Origin: Mauremys mutica
Lineage: Eukaryota; Chordata; Testudines; Geoemydidae
Direction: 5' to 3'
Assembly: GCF_020497125.1 (NCBI RefSeq)
Contig: NC_059082.1
Span: forward strand, 18,837,965 to 18,901,964
Length of the DNA: 64,000 bases
The position numbers and the translations under genes were made by a program. Below, piece after piece: positions 1 to 12,400 of the stretch. The notes under the pieces are model-generated. The model was given only the letters and a program-made list of their open reading frames with translations, had not been told where the DNA came from and searched no databases. The first letter of the stretch is position 1. Each line of letters opens with the position of its first letter.

Positions 1-369
1 AACATAACCTTAGTTAAAAAGTGGATAAAATGTTTTTTACTCTCCCAACCTTGTGACCAGATCTTGTTAACATTATAAAAATTAAATATTAACATACATA
101 TGAATATTTGCCTTGTTTATAAATAGTGTGGTATTTTTCTTAAAATGTTTAAGAGAAGAACATCTGACTTTAGTCACAGAGTAACTATGGCAATAATATA
201 AAATTAGTTTTAGATTATTTTTTCCTTCAGTAGGTAAACTTTAATGTTCTGTAAACTAGGTGCTAAATGTTGTTCTTGGTAGTGTCTGCAGAAGTATTCT
301 ATCCTGAATGCACGTTGGACAGTATTAACTGTATGCTGGGGTGGTTCTTGTTGTTGTTTGTTGTTTTAG

Positions 370-455
370 GATTACTTTCATTCTATACTGGGACCTACAA
401 ACATAAAAAAAGCTATTGAAGAAGCTGAAAGACTCTCAGAGAGTCTGAAACTGAG
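370..455 (+). CDS. USP8: USP8 exon: end of MIT domain
   Basis: The exon follows a TTTTAG acceptor and ends at a GTATGT donor. It opens D-Y-F-H-S-I-L-G-P and runs to E-S-L-K-L-R with the last Arg codon split. This is the final helix of the MIT domain, which contacts CHMP/ESCRT-III tails. It is the first USP8 exon in the window. Confidence 0.93.
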
Positions 456-3400
456 GTATGTGCAACATTTTTTACAAAGCAATATGTAAATATTGTTGAA
501 TACTTGAAATTTGTGCATCTGCTGTTGTAGTTTTGCCTTTTAGACATTGTTTGCAGTAGTACTGATACCTGTAATCCAGAAAGATTAAACTTTCTGATTT
601 GAGCCTTTTATTAAAACTGGATTTCATTTGCCATCATTCATCCCAGTCACTTCAAACCCATGTGCTTAGATCTACCTTCAGTTTCTCTCTAACTTTTAAT
701 AAACAGAACTTTATACCATAAACAAATGTCAGCTGCACCTCTAGATAATTGCTGTTAGTCACTCTATTAAAAGTCCTTCCCTAGTATTCTTTCCTGTCAC
801 GTGATCATATTAAGGCCAGGTGTATGCCATGAGCATTTTGCCAAGATAGGTATACCAGTATATTATACTGGGAAAGTGCTCCTAGTGTGGATGCAGTTTT
901 TAGCAGGAAAACTGCACTTTTGCTCAAAGGCAATGTTTTTGAATGCTGCTTTTTTGGAGCTTATGGATTGTCTCAAAGGAACAAAGTTTTGAGGGTTGAT
1001 ACAGTGACTAATTATTTCAAGTGTATTGTGCAAATATGTACTTGAGCAATTAAAATATGTATTGACATATTTAAAGATACTTAAAAAGAAAAAGGTGGTT
1101 CCTGTACAGTCACAGAAGCCACTTTACAATAAGTATATGAACCAATTTACTTTACTATTTTTCTGGCATAATTTTTTTTTTTTTTGGAGAGTAGTTAGTT
1201 ACCAAATTTAAAACTCTGAGAGGTTCAGGTAGTAAAACACCATTTGCCTTGAAGTAAGAGAATCTCAATATGGATAATCCAATTTGCACATCGTAGAAGC
1301 AGAAGAAAAATTTGACTTAATTCACTTTGTAAGAATTGTATTCATATTTTTAAGTGGTGGGTAGACATTCAGTATTGCTGAGATTCAATAAAGCACTTAA
1401 ATACATGCTTAAGTCTCACTTGAAGTTAAGGGGGATGAAGCGTGTGCTTATGTGCTGTCTCAAATAGGGATGCTTCCTGAATCAGTGCTTGTGTCACTAA
1501 CTAGAAAGTTACGTAGAAACATCAGATTCCAAACTTGCAGCCTCATCCCTATGGAATGTTCATTACACTGATAGTGAACCAGGATGTGACAGGTACATTT
1601 CGCATCAGTGATGTAGTTTATTAATTGAACCTCCCTGTTTTGACTTGGGACAGTTCAGTGGTTAAATTGATGACTTTCAAGAAGTCCTAATTAGCTAACA
1701 TCTCATTAAGATAAATGGTCATTCATATGACTACGTGTTTACAATACTAGAGCTATCTTTACAATGAGAGGCAAAAAACTTCATATTTAAAAAAAAAAAA
1801 AGGTTAGGCCAAATGTCTTTAAAAAAAAGAGGCACCTAAATAACTGACCTGTTTTGGTTTTTTTTCCAGAAGTCCTGAGTACCCAGTAACTCTAACTGAC
1901 TTTATTGGAACTCCAGTGTTTTGAATTCTTTAACGATGGCTACTGGGTGCTCAAAACTGTTGGAAAAAAATCAGTCCACTTATTTAGGTACTTGATGCAC
2001 ATAATTAGTTGTGATTTTCTGATGCAGTACGTCTTAAAAATATACTGAATAAAGACTAGGCTGAAGACTTCTCTGGCTGAGAAAATATAGAAAACTATAG
2101 GCTCAGTTATTCTTACAGTAATTAGCTATTAGTGATACTGTTACTTATTAGATGCCAGACTAGATTTTCTTAGCAAAAATGTGCCCAGGGAGAATGACTA
2201 ATACATTAGTCTGTCAACATTATTTAAATCTTTACATGTAGTTGTACTTCGTATAAATGCAGAAGAGGGTGGGAAATTTAACATTTTCAGTGATGCCAGA
2301 GCAGAAGTATTTTACATAAACAGCTGAGGTTGAGGGAAAGAAATTGTAAGCCTTGAGAAGAGCAGAGGACATCAGTTGGTCCCAAAAAACAAGGTTAGTT
2401 ATGAAATGCAAGAAGCACAGAGAGGAATAATATCAAACAGGTACTGAGGAAAATAGGAAGAATTTGGGAAGTCAAGAATAAGTGTTGTGAGACCTCAATA
2501 TTTAAAATGTTTGGGAGGAAAAATTGCACAAAGCTACTGAAGCAGAAGTTAAACATTTTAAAAAATGGACTTTTTCATACTAGATATGAGGAAGCTGAAG
2601 TTCGGAAAAAGCTTGAAGAAAGAGAGAGACAAGAAGAGCAGCAGAAAAAGCAAGAAGTAAAAGATGATGGAAAGGCGTTAGCCAAACACTCTTCAGAAAA
2701 TGCAGTAGATTCCAAGGGAAAAAACCAAAGGGTAATGGAGGGGAATATTTACAGACATGCTAGTAAATCTGTAACTGCATGATGTTTAAATGAGCACTTC
2801 ATTAAATCAACTGTTAATATGAGGCCACTTATTTTATTGAAGAAACTGAGTTAACTAGTAATGTTGCACCCATGACTAGATTGTTTACCTTGTAGAAATT
2901 TAAACATTATCATTTAAAGATAACCATTTTAAGTTTACTTCTACCATTTTTGGTAAAAGGCTTTATTTTTTTATGGCATAATATGAAACTTTTGAAAGAT
3001 ATGAATTTTTATTAAACATATTTTTTGTCATAGACCTTTGTGGACATATTTGATACCTGCAGGACCCCACAGAACTCTTAAAGCTCAACAGAATAATAGA
3101 CTTCAATTCTTCCATAGAGCTCAATTTTTTTCCTTAAATTAAAAATTATGTTATTCATTAGTATATAACACTTGTGCCTTCTTATACTTTGAGATTTAAT
3201 GGTAACAAAACTGAGCAAGTTCAAGTGAAAGCTGTGTTCCGTCCTTTAAGTCCTCTTAAAGGCAGGCTACTGGCTGTCCACCGGGCTGATGACGACACCA
3301 TCAAATGGCTGGGCACATTGCGCCTGTGCAGAGAGAGAGAGTCCTCTTATGTCTGGATAAATGCATGAGTGGACATTGTTTTTGCTGCTCTGTCTAGATA

Positions 3401-6400
3401 TTACAAGCTTTCATAATGAATTCCTTTGTTTTATCATTTTATGTCAGATTGTTTGTTATTTAAACACAGTGAATGGAATTGTATCCCTAGCTTTGTGCAT
3501 GGAAATGATCCTCCATGTTGCAAATCTTATGCTTCTTGTTTGAGAGGGTGCTGGCAAACTATGGACAAATTTCAGTTGGGCCTGGAATCTGTGATTTGAG
3601 TGGGCAAAAGTAGTGTCCCAGGGAGTCATGCATCATTTCTCTCTCCTGCCTTCCTCCCCCCAAAATCACCCAGCAGCAACTCTACCTAACAAGCACTGCA
3701 GTCCCAGGCTTCGTTACATCTTCCACAGCTCCCCTCGGTTACGGGCAACTGCCCTCCCATCCTCTTTCTTGGGACTTCTGGACATTTTGACAGCAGATCT
3801 TTATAGAGATTTCCCTATAGTGGGTCCCTTCCTGTTGTATTCATGTTTTGCGAGTCAAGGCCACTTACTGAACTTGTTACTTTATATTAGAAAATAAAAA
3901 CAGCAACTTCTAACACTTTTTTACAATCATACAGATCAATGGTGAGAAGAAGGGTTCAGTGGAAAGAAAAGATCAACTTGACAGATTGAGTGGTAAGTGA
4001 TACAATGTTTCACAGGAAAAGTCTTCATTGTTTAACAGAAAAAAAAAGCTTCATACAGTTTAGTTAAACAGTGAGAGTAACTAACCATTGGAACAACTTG
4101 CATAGAGGCATCATGGATTTTCCATTATTGGCCATTTTTAAATTGTGATTGGATATTTTTCTAAAAGATAGTCTCCAGAAATTATTTTTGGGAAGTTTTA
4201 TGGCCTGTTTTATGCAGAAGGTCAGACTAGAAAAGAGGTTCTCAGACTGGGGGAATTCCTTTGAGAGGAGGTGGGGGCGGCATGAGAAATGTTAGGAGAG
4301 CAGTACCCAGCTCTGAAGGCAACGCCACTTCCACAGCAGAGAAGTAAGGGTGGCATGGTATAATATCACCACCCTTACTTCTGTGCTGCTGGTAGCAGCG
4401 CTGCCTTCCAAGCTGGCCAGTAGCCGCCACTCTGCCTTCATAGCTGGGTGTCCTATATGTACTTGTGTAGCAGAAGCATAGGAGAGAGGGTCATAAACAA
4501 CCACAGACACAAGGAGGAGGGCACGGTCAAATAGGTTTGAGAACCCCTGGACTAGACAATTACAGTGGTCCCTTCTGGCTTTGGATTCTCAGATAGCTTC
4601 CTTCACTTCCCCCCCAGTTATGATTTCCTCTCTTTAAAAATCAAAATTAGTGTACCATCTTAATTTAGCATTGTACTTGTTAATTATGACATTCAGTATA
4701 TCAGTTGAGCCTCTCCAGTCTGCTTTTTTGTTAAAATTACATTTGACGCTGAGGTTTTTTATGACTTCTTTGCTCACTTCCCCATGACTTTCATAAAAGT
4801 TGTCCTCAATTTATGTGTCATCAGGTGATTTGGTAGTGGTTGCATTTAGGAATTACTGAATTTTGATCATTACACAATAATTCATAATTTAGTTATTTCA
4901 TATGTAAACTGAACTAAGCGTGGCATGGTCAAACAGGACAAAAAAAAAAAACAGTCACCAGCTACAACTGGTATGAAATATTCAAGGCATGTGTCTCAGA
5001 GACTTTTGTAAGAAAATTTTGATTTAAATAAAGGACCTTTTTCCCCAGGCTCCATTTCTACACTGTACAAATGTGAAATTCTTCTCTTGAATTCTCCTTC
5101 AACCTATAAACCAGTGCAGACTAGTGTGACAATACTGATTATTTTAAGCTGGTGTTTTTTAAATATTGTATAAAATCAAAGAACAGCTACTGTCTGTTTA
5201 TAGTGGAAGCCAAGAGCTGTAGATGTTCATATCAGATGTCCCACCTTCATGATTTTGTGGGCAGAATTTCACATGGAGATGGGCCTCGATGTTAAATTCA
5301 GTTTTTCTTGAAACAATATTATTCCGTGGTCTTATTTATTTGCAAACCAGAGTCTTGACCTCTCCCATGAGATGTGATCACAAATGATTTCTGTTTCTCT
5401 TTGTAATATATTTTTGCATATAATAGCTCCTGTATCTCAAGGAGCAATTACTGCTGAGAAACTGTTTCCAATGATGATGGACAAAAACATCGAATTGCTC
5501 ATAATGGATGCTCGAAGCTTGAAAGATTATCAGGAATCCTGTATTCCAAATTCCATCAGTGTTCCAGAAGAGGCCATCAGTCCTGGGTATGGAATAACCT
5601 TTGTATGGTAGAATCTTGTGACTATGCACTGATATTAATGAACTCTAACCATTTGGTGGAAGAGAAATAAAATATATTTCTCTGGTTTACTTACCATATT
5701 CCATTTTAGACTGACTGAAAACCATTTCCTTACACAAGAGTTATGAGCAACTTGTTAAAGTGAAGTAAGCTTGTGCTTTCAGTTTCAGAAAATAACTGGC
5801 ATGAGTGAATGAATGAGTTGTGAACATTTGGCCAGTTTAAGCTTCTAGGTGCACTAATATAAGAACAGATCTAGGTTCATTGTTTCTTTGCTGTATGTAT
5901 TGCATATAATCATACCTTTATCATCTATACACAGTCTAAAAAATGTTTTTAGGCATTCTTGGACAAAATGTGGTGTTTGTACTCAAACACGTTTTCCTAT
6001 ATTCCAGAGTCACTACTAATTGGATTGAAGCTAAACTCCCAGATAGTTCTAAAGATCCATGGAAGAAGAGGGGACATGTTGATTATGTTGTCCTACTTGA
6101 CTGGTTTAGTTCTGCAAGAGACTTGCAGCTAGGAACAACTCTACAGAGCCTGAAAGATGCACTTTTTAAGGTACACAAGTTTGGTATTTTATATTTGTCT
6201 AACTTTATTATCCTGGTTGATGAGAAGTGGTTATTAAGTAACTGTAATTCTAAAATGCAGGAAAAACAGATAAAACATTCTGGGTAAACACCATAGCATC
6301 TCTTCCTATGGTTTTCAACGAGACTGTGTGGTTTTGATACCACAAATGTGTATCTCTCACATTTTTTTTTTGCTTGCTTCCTCTTTCTGGCTGAGGACAA

Positions 6401-9400
6401 CATAGCTAACTGTGTGGGGAGGGTAAATGTGATAAATGTTGTGAACCATCTCTTTAAAAATTCTTATCTGCCTGACCTACAGATCATTTGGGGAAGCGGC
6501 TGTCCTCATATTAGTACATGGGTGGGTAACTTTTTGGCCCAAGGGCCACAGGTGGGAATAGAAATTGTATGGCGGGCCATGAATGCTCACAAAATTGGGG
6601 TTGGGGTGCAGGAGGGGGTGAGGGCTCTGGTTGGGGGTGTGGGGTCTGGAGTGGGTCTGGGGATGAGGAATTTGTGGTGCAGGAGGGTGCTCTAGGCTGG
6701 GATCGAGGGCGGGAGAAGGATAAGGGATGGGGCAGGGGGTTGGGACCTGGGGAGAGTCTCAGGGGTGCAGGCTCCAGGCGGTGCTTACCTCAGGTGGCTC
6801 CCAGAAGCAGCAGCATTTCCCCTCTCCGGCTCCTATGCGGAGGCACGGCCAGGCAGGTCTGCGTACTGCCCCACCCACAGGCACCTCCCCCACAGATCCC
6901 ATTGGCTGCAGTTCCTGGCCAATAGGAGCTGCGGGGGCAGCGTGCAGAGCAGAGCCCCCTGGCTGCCTCTATGCATAGGAGCCGGAGGGGGGGCATGACA
7001 CTGCTTCCGGGAGCCACATGGAGTGGCCCCCCTGCTCCCCAACTGGAGTGCCAGAGCACCGAAGTGGGGCAAGCCCCAGACCCTGCTCCCCAGCAGGAGC
7101 TCGAGGGCCAGATTAAAATGGCTGGTGGGCCGGATCCAGCCCCTGGGCTGTAGTTTGCCCATCCCTGTATTAGTATGTCAAGGAAATATTCAGTCAGTCC
7201 CTCTCCTCTCTCTTGCTAACTCATAATACATCATTCCTTGGAGCTCTGGGAAGAGGTCCACTACCAAATGTCTACTGAGGCAATCCATGGCTGCCAAAGT
7301 GGAGGTAAATCGCTGTGAGCCAGACGCCTCCAAGATTGGAGGAGTTGGGAGAAAGTGAGAAGCCCCCATCGACACTCTTGGCCATCTTCTCTGGTTCTGT
7401 TTACTGGGGGAGTACGGATTAGATTGGCCTGAGTTTTTCAGCAATAGTAAGAGTTTAGAAATTGAACAGTTCTATTTAAAAATGGTTCAGTGGTGAAAGA
7501 TAAAATTGATAGAATTTACATACTACAATTTTAAGTGTTTCCCCTCTCAGCTTTCTTGAAATAGATTGAGATTGTAAAAGGACTCTTGTGCACACAACAT
7601 TTTCTGTCACCTAAAGCTGCACAGTTAGAAGGACTCAGAATTAGTGCTGGCATAGCCTGTTTTCTATATGTATTGCTACACACGTTTTGTGAACCCCACA
7701 AAACTCTCTGGTCATACTAGTGAGCTCAGGGCAGGGTGGCAGGCTCAAGTCTGAAATTCTGGGCTTTTGTTTTGTTAATGGCAGATTTTTAAAATGTTAA
7801 AGCTAATACACCTATTCACAGAACAACATCAACCCATGAGAGGCATTTGCAAGCATATGCTTACTATAAATGGCATACTTTCAGAATTCAAGGGTTGCTG
7901 CTAATAGTACTAAGTATTTATACTATGGTAGTGCCTAAAGGCTCCAGTTGGGATTAGAGCCCCATTGTGCTGGGTGCTGTACAAACATAGGGGAGAGAAT
8001 CCTTTCCCTAAAGGGTTTACAATCTAAATAATAATGATTTTACTGATTGATTGTCAATCTGAACAATAACCTGTCTGCTAAAATGTAACAGCCAGGCATG
8101 TAAGTTTTTTTCAGCATAATTTGAGTTGTAACATAAAGGCTCTGTTGCTACATTCAGAATGTCTGTCTCATTTTAACTTTTTCCAGTGGGAAAGTAAAAC
8201 TATACTGCGGAGTGAGCCTTTAGTCTTAGAAGGAGGTTATGAGACCTGGCTTCTTTGCTATCCCCAACACACAACAAATGCTAAAGTAACTCCACCACCG
8301 CGTGGCAAGAGTGAAGCGGTGTCTGTCTCTTGTAAGTATAAGGAAGACATTTTAAATACATTTAAAAGAATAAATAAGCAATCTAAGATTATATACAGTA
8401 ATTTAAATATATATTAAAAACTTAATCTGCTCTTGCTTTAGATTAGGATGCTAATTACATACATAATCTGTTTTTGTTCTTAAAAAAGCTCTATTTTTCT
8501 GTGGTTTTCAGTGGATTTTACTTATCCCTCTCTGGAAGAGCCAGCTCCTCCACCACCACCTGTTGTCCATGTAAAGCCCACTCCAGTAGAAGTGACTGAG
8601 AATGATGAAATGGGAAGTAATCAAGAGGGGAGGACAGGATCACATAACACACCAACTCCAAGTGCACCAGTTGCTGCTACCCCTCAGACTGATGGTTCAC
8701 ATGAAGTCCACCCAATTTATGCTGTGATAAATGTCCCACAGGTAAGATATGTTCTTTCTTGTTTAAGTTTTCATTTAAAAGAAAGCTTCTATGTAGCTCT
8801 GTATTGTCCATGTTAATTATATTTTATTAAAAAGAGACCTGCAAATGGGAAAAAGTCTAGTTTTACTGTTTCCTCACAGCTTTCAGCATTTGATTGAGTA
8901 TTGCTGACTTAATACAATTAAATTCCCAATTACTCTGACCAAACAGCATGTGGTGAACTTTAGCATTTTGGTCCACATCAGGGCATGGCTTACCTCTTAA
9001 TTATCTCAAACCTCAGCTTCCCAGTCGCCATGCCTCTGGAGCCTGTCTTCCCAGGCTAGTAAGGTGCTTTAGTGGTCTGTGTGCTTTGGTCTTCTAACTG
9101 AAGCAAGAATGTTCCCCATATGGACAATCAAAAATAAAAAGCACTCATTTGCTCTTCTCACTGCAGGGGGCTCACAAGGTTCTTCACTTTCCTGTTGCCA
9201 CAGCCCTTTCTCCTGGTTCTCTACTTTCTCCTCTTTTGGCAGGAGCTTACAGCAGTCCTGTTCCCTCTTCATCACAGGAGCACTAGCTTCCTTCTCCTGG
9301 GAATGTAGTTGAGGCATAAGGGGAAACTGGGTCTTTCCTCTAATTTAGACTTCAACCCAGGAACCCTAAACCATGAAATGTCTCTCACTTTTTCTTTTCC

Positions 9401-12400
9401 CTAGGCTGCTTTCTCAAGGGCCTTCCCTAGGCAGCCATGAAAAGACTCCTCAGACACTCTGCTCTTCCCTTAGTCTCTCCCTGGTCTGAGCCACAGGCAG
9501 CTCTTAAATACCTGCTCCCCCACTCAGTCACATGCTCTGTCACATGATCAGAAGAAAGGGAAGGATATGCCCAAGTCAGAGCTGGGGCTTAATGCCCTTA
9601 AACGTCCAGCTCACCTTGTGACAACGTGAGAACTAGCGTTGAGTTCTAATAATAATCAGTTTTAACCCTACTTACCTTCAAAGTGCTGTACAAACTGTTA
9701 ATACTCACCTAATATCCTAGTTTTATTAATGGGTAAACGAAAACACGCACAGTGTGTGGTTTGCCTGAGGCCACTCAAGACTCTTAACACGGAGTTCTCA
9801 GCTCTAGTCCTGTTCCCCAACTACTAAACACCATTGCCTTCTGGTGGAATAGGCAGGTCAAGAAGAATTATGCAAAACCATTTAAAAATCAAATGGATGA
9901 TCAAACAAAATGGATGACACAACAGTCTGCTTGCTTCCATCATGTTTGTTTTTATCTGGCAGAAGTAGACATTTTTAAGTTGTCTTTCAGTATTGCCCTT
10001 TCGCATACTTTTTTTTTTTTTACATTGAAGAAACATTATTATTTTGATTTCTATTCAGGACTTTCTACTGAAAGCTTCATTATTATAAATCTATAGCATA
10101 GCAGCCAAGATGTTAAACGTGAGGAATACAAATCTAAGGTGGTGCCCCCCCCCCGAAAATGTCTGCTTCAGCCCTCAAGGAATGTTAATAAAGACCAGGA
10201 GTAAGTAAACTGAAGTCTGCACAGAACTTTGATGGAACATCTTTCACTAATAGGTTCCATAAATGGAAGTTTTGAAAAGCAAGATGGCTAAAATAATGTG
10301 GCCGGCTTTACTTGTATAAGTCCAAAGGCAGTTTAGTTAAAGAAGGTAGTGTTGCTAGAAGATCCTAGTACTATGTGATATTAGGGACTGTAACAAATGT
10401 TTCTAGTTGACATTTTATTCTCTTTTTATACTTCGTTTTTATTATTCCAGATTGATCGTACTAAAAAGCCTTCAGCAAAATTTCTTGATGATGTTAATAG
10501 TCCAAAATCTGAAGGTACAACTCTTGACAAACATCTTATTCAGAATGGAAGAATGATTCCAGATCGTTCCACAAAGCCACCGTTTGATGCAAAGACCATG
10601 CTGACAGAAGAAGAGAAAAGCCGCATACACGCAGAAACAGCTTCCATGTTGGAGAAGAGCAAACGGGAAAAAGAATTGCGGGAAAGACAACAAGAAAAAC
10701 AAAGAGAGAAGCTCAAATTGGAGAAGCAGGAACAGGAAGAAAAGGAGCACCGAGAAAAGCTACAGCAAGCAAAAGAAGAGAGAGAGAGGAGACAGGAGGA
10801 AGATCAGGCAATTAAGGAACAAAAGGAAAAGGAAGAACAAGAGAGAGCACACAAAGAAGTATTAGAAGCAAAAAGACAAAATAAAACTGAACATGAAAAC
10901 ACTGCTGCAAAAAAACCTGAGCTTGAAAAAGTACCTGTGGAAGAAAGAGAAAAGGGAACTCGAACACCAGAAATGCAGAGGCGTACGTTAGGAGATACAT
11001 CTGTGACAGGGGTTTCAGTCTCAAGCAAGGTTAGTAAACGAGCAGTTCAACAGCCACAAAATGAAAATAAAGTAATCATTTGGCACAGTTTTGTCAGTGT
11101 GTATCAGATTGCTTGCATTGGGAAAGTGCCAGTGCTGAGGTATTTAACTGCAAATAACTGAGTTTTGTTTGGGACCTGACATTTTGATTTAAAACTAGAG
11201 GAAAAACACAAAACAAACCCCAAAGGGGCAGATCCTCATTCCCACTTTGTGCTATTTAAGCAACATAAAATGGCCAGATTCTGACAAGAGCTGGGCAGCA
11301 GGGAATGCCCTTGGGGCTTGGGAAATCCCTGCTGATATAGAGCCAATAGAACTGACTCATTTTCTGTCTATCCTTTCATCCCCAGCATAGGCGGCATTTC
11401 AGAGGCATGTTGGCACTCTACTCTGTTATACCAATCCTCTATTTACTGCTGTAACTTGTGCTGGGGAAGGACAGACTCACACAGCCATAATTGGTTCCCA
11501 AATGCCCTAGGTTAGACAGAACTCTTGCAGGAGAGGATAAAGGTCATAGTATTGTTAACAAGTGTGGGAAGGACAAGTAGTCTACTACCCCCATCCAGTG
11601 TTCTGTTTGAGAGCAGACCTGCTCCCCACTCCCTCTTCTGGCATCATACCTCCTTCCTTTATCCCACTAAAGCCTAAGAAAAGAACAAGATCAGTCACAT
11701 TTACCCTTCTGTGGTCATAAAATAGAATCAGCTAATCGGAAGATCTGAAGAAATAGGTTGAGCTTCACCGCAGGTTAATAGCCACATTTACAGCTTGAAA
11801 ATGCACCATAAAAAGATGTTGAAATTTTCTCTAACCTTCAGATTAGGGGAGTGGAATTCATGCCTAACATCAGTGATATTAATGCAAAGGAAGTCTTTAA
11901 TCCTGCAGGAGCTCCATAAACTCAGATGAACAAATCTAGTGTCTTTTAATTTTGACATACATTTTGCGCCGCTCTAATAACTGGGGGATGTTAGAAGTAA
12001 ACATTTCTACTTTATATAGAAATACAAAACCCCCTACTTTTAAACTTTCCATACCATATTAAATGTAAGCAATTAGTCCATCAAATCCCTTTTTGTTTAT
12101 CCTTTTTTTCTTTATCAATATCGTGAAGGTGTGCTTGCAGCTCCATAATTAGAGTTGCACCATGATTTTGTCTTAGAGAGAACAAGAAGCAATGGGCTTA
12201 AATTGAAACAAGGGATGTTTAGGTTGGACATTAGGGAAAAACATCTTAATTGTCAGGGTAGTTTAGCAATGGAACAGATTGCCTGGGGAGGTTGTGGGAT
12301 CTCCGTCACTGGAGGTTCTTTAAGAACAGGTTAGGCCAGGGGTAAGCAACCTATGGCACGTGTGCCAAAGGCAGCACGCGAGCTGATTTTCAGTGGCACT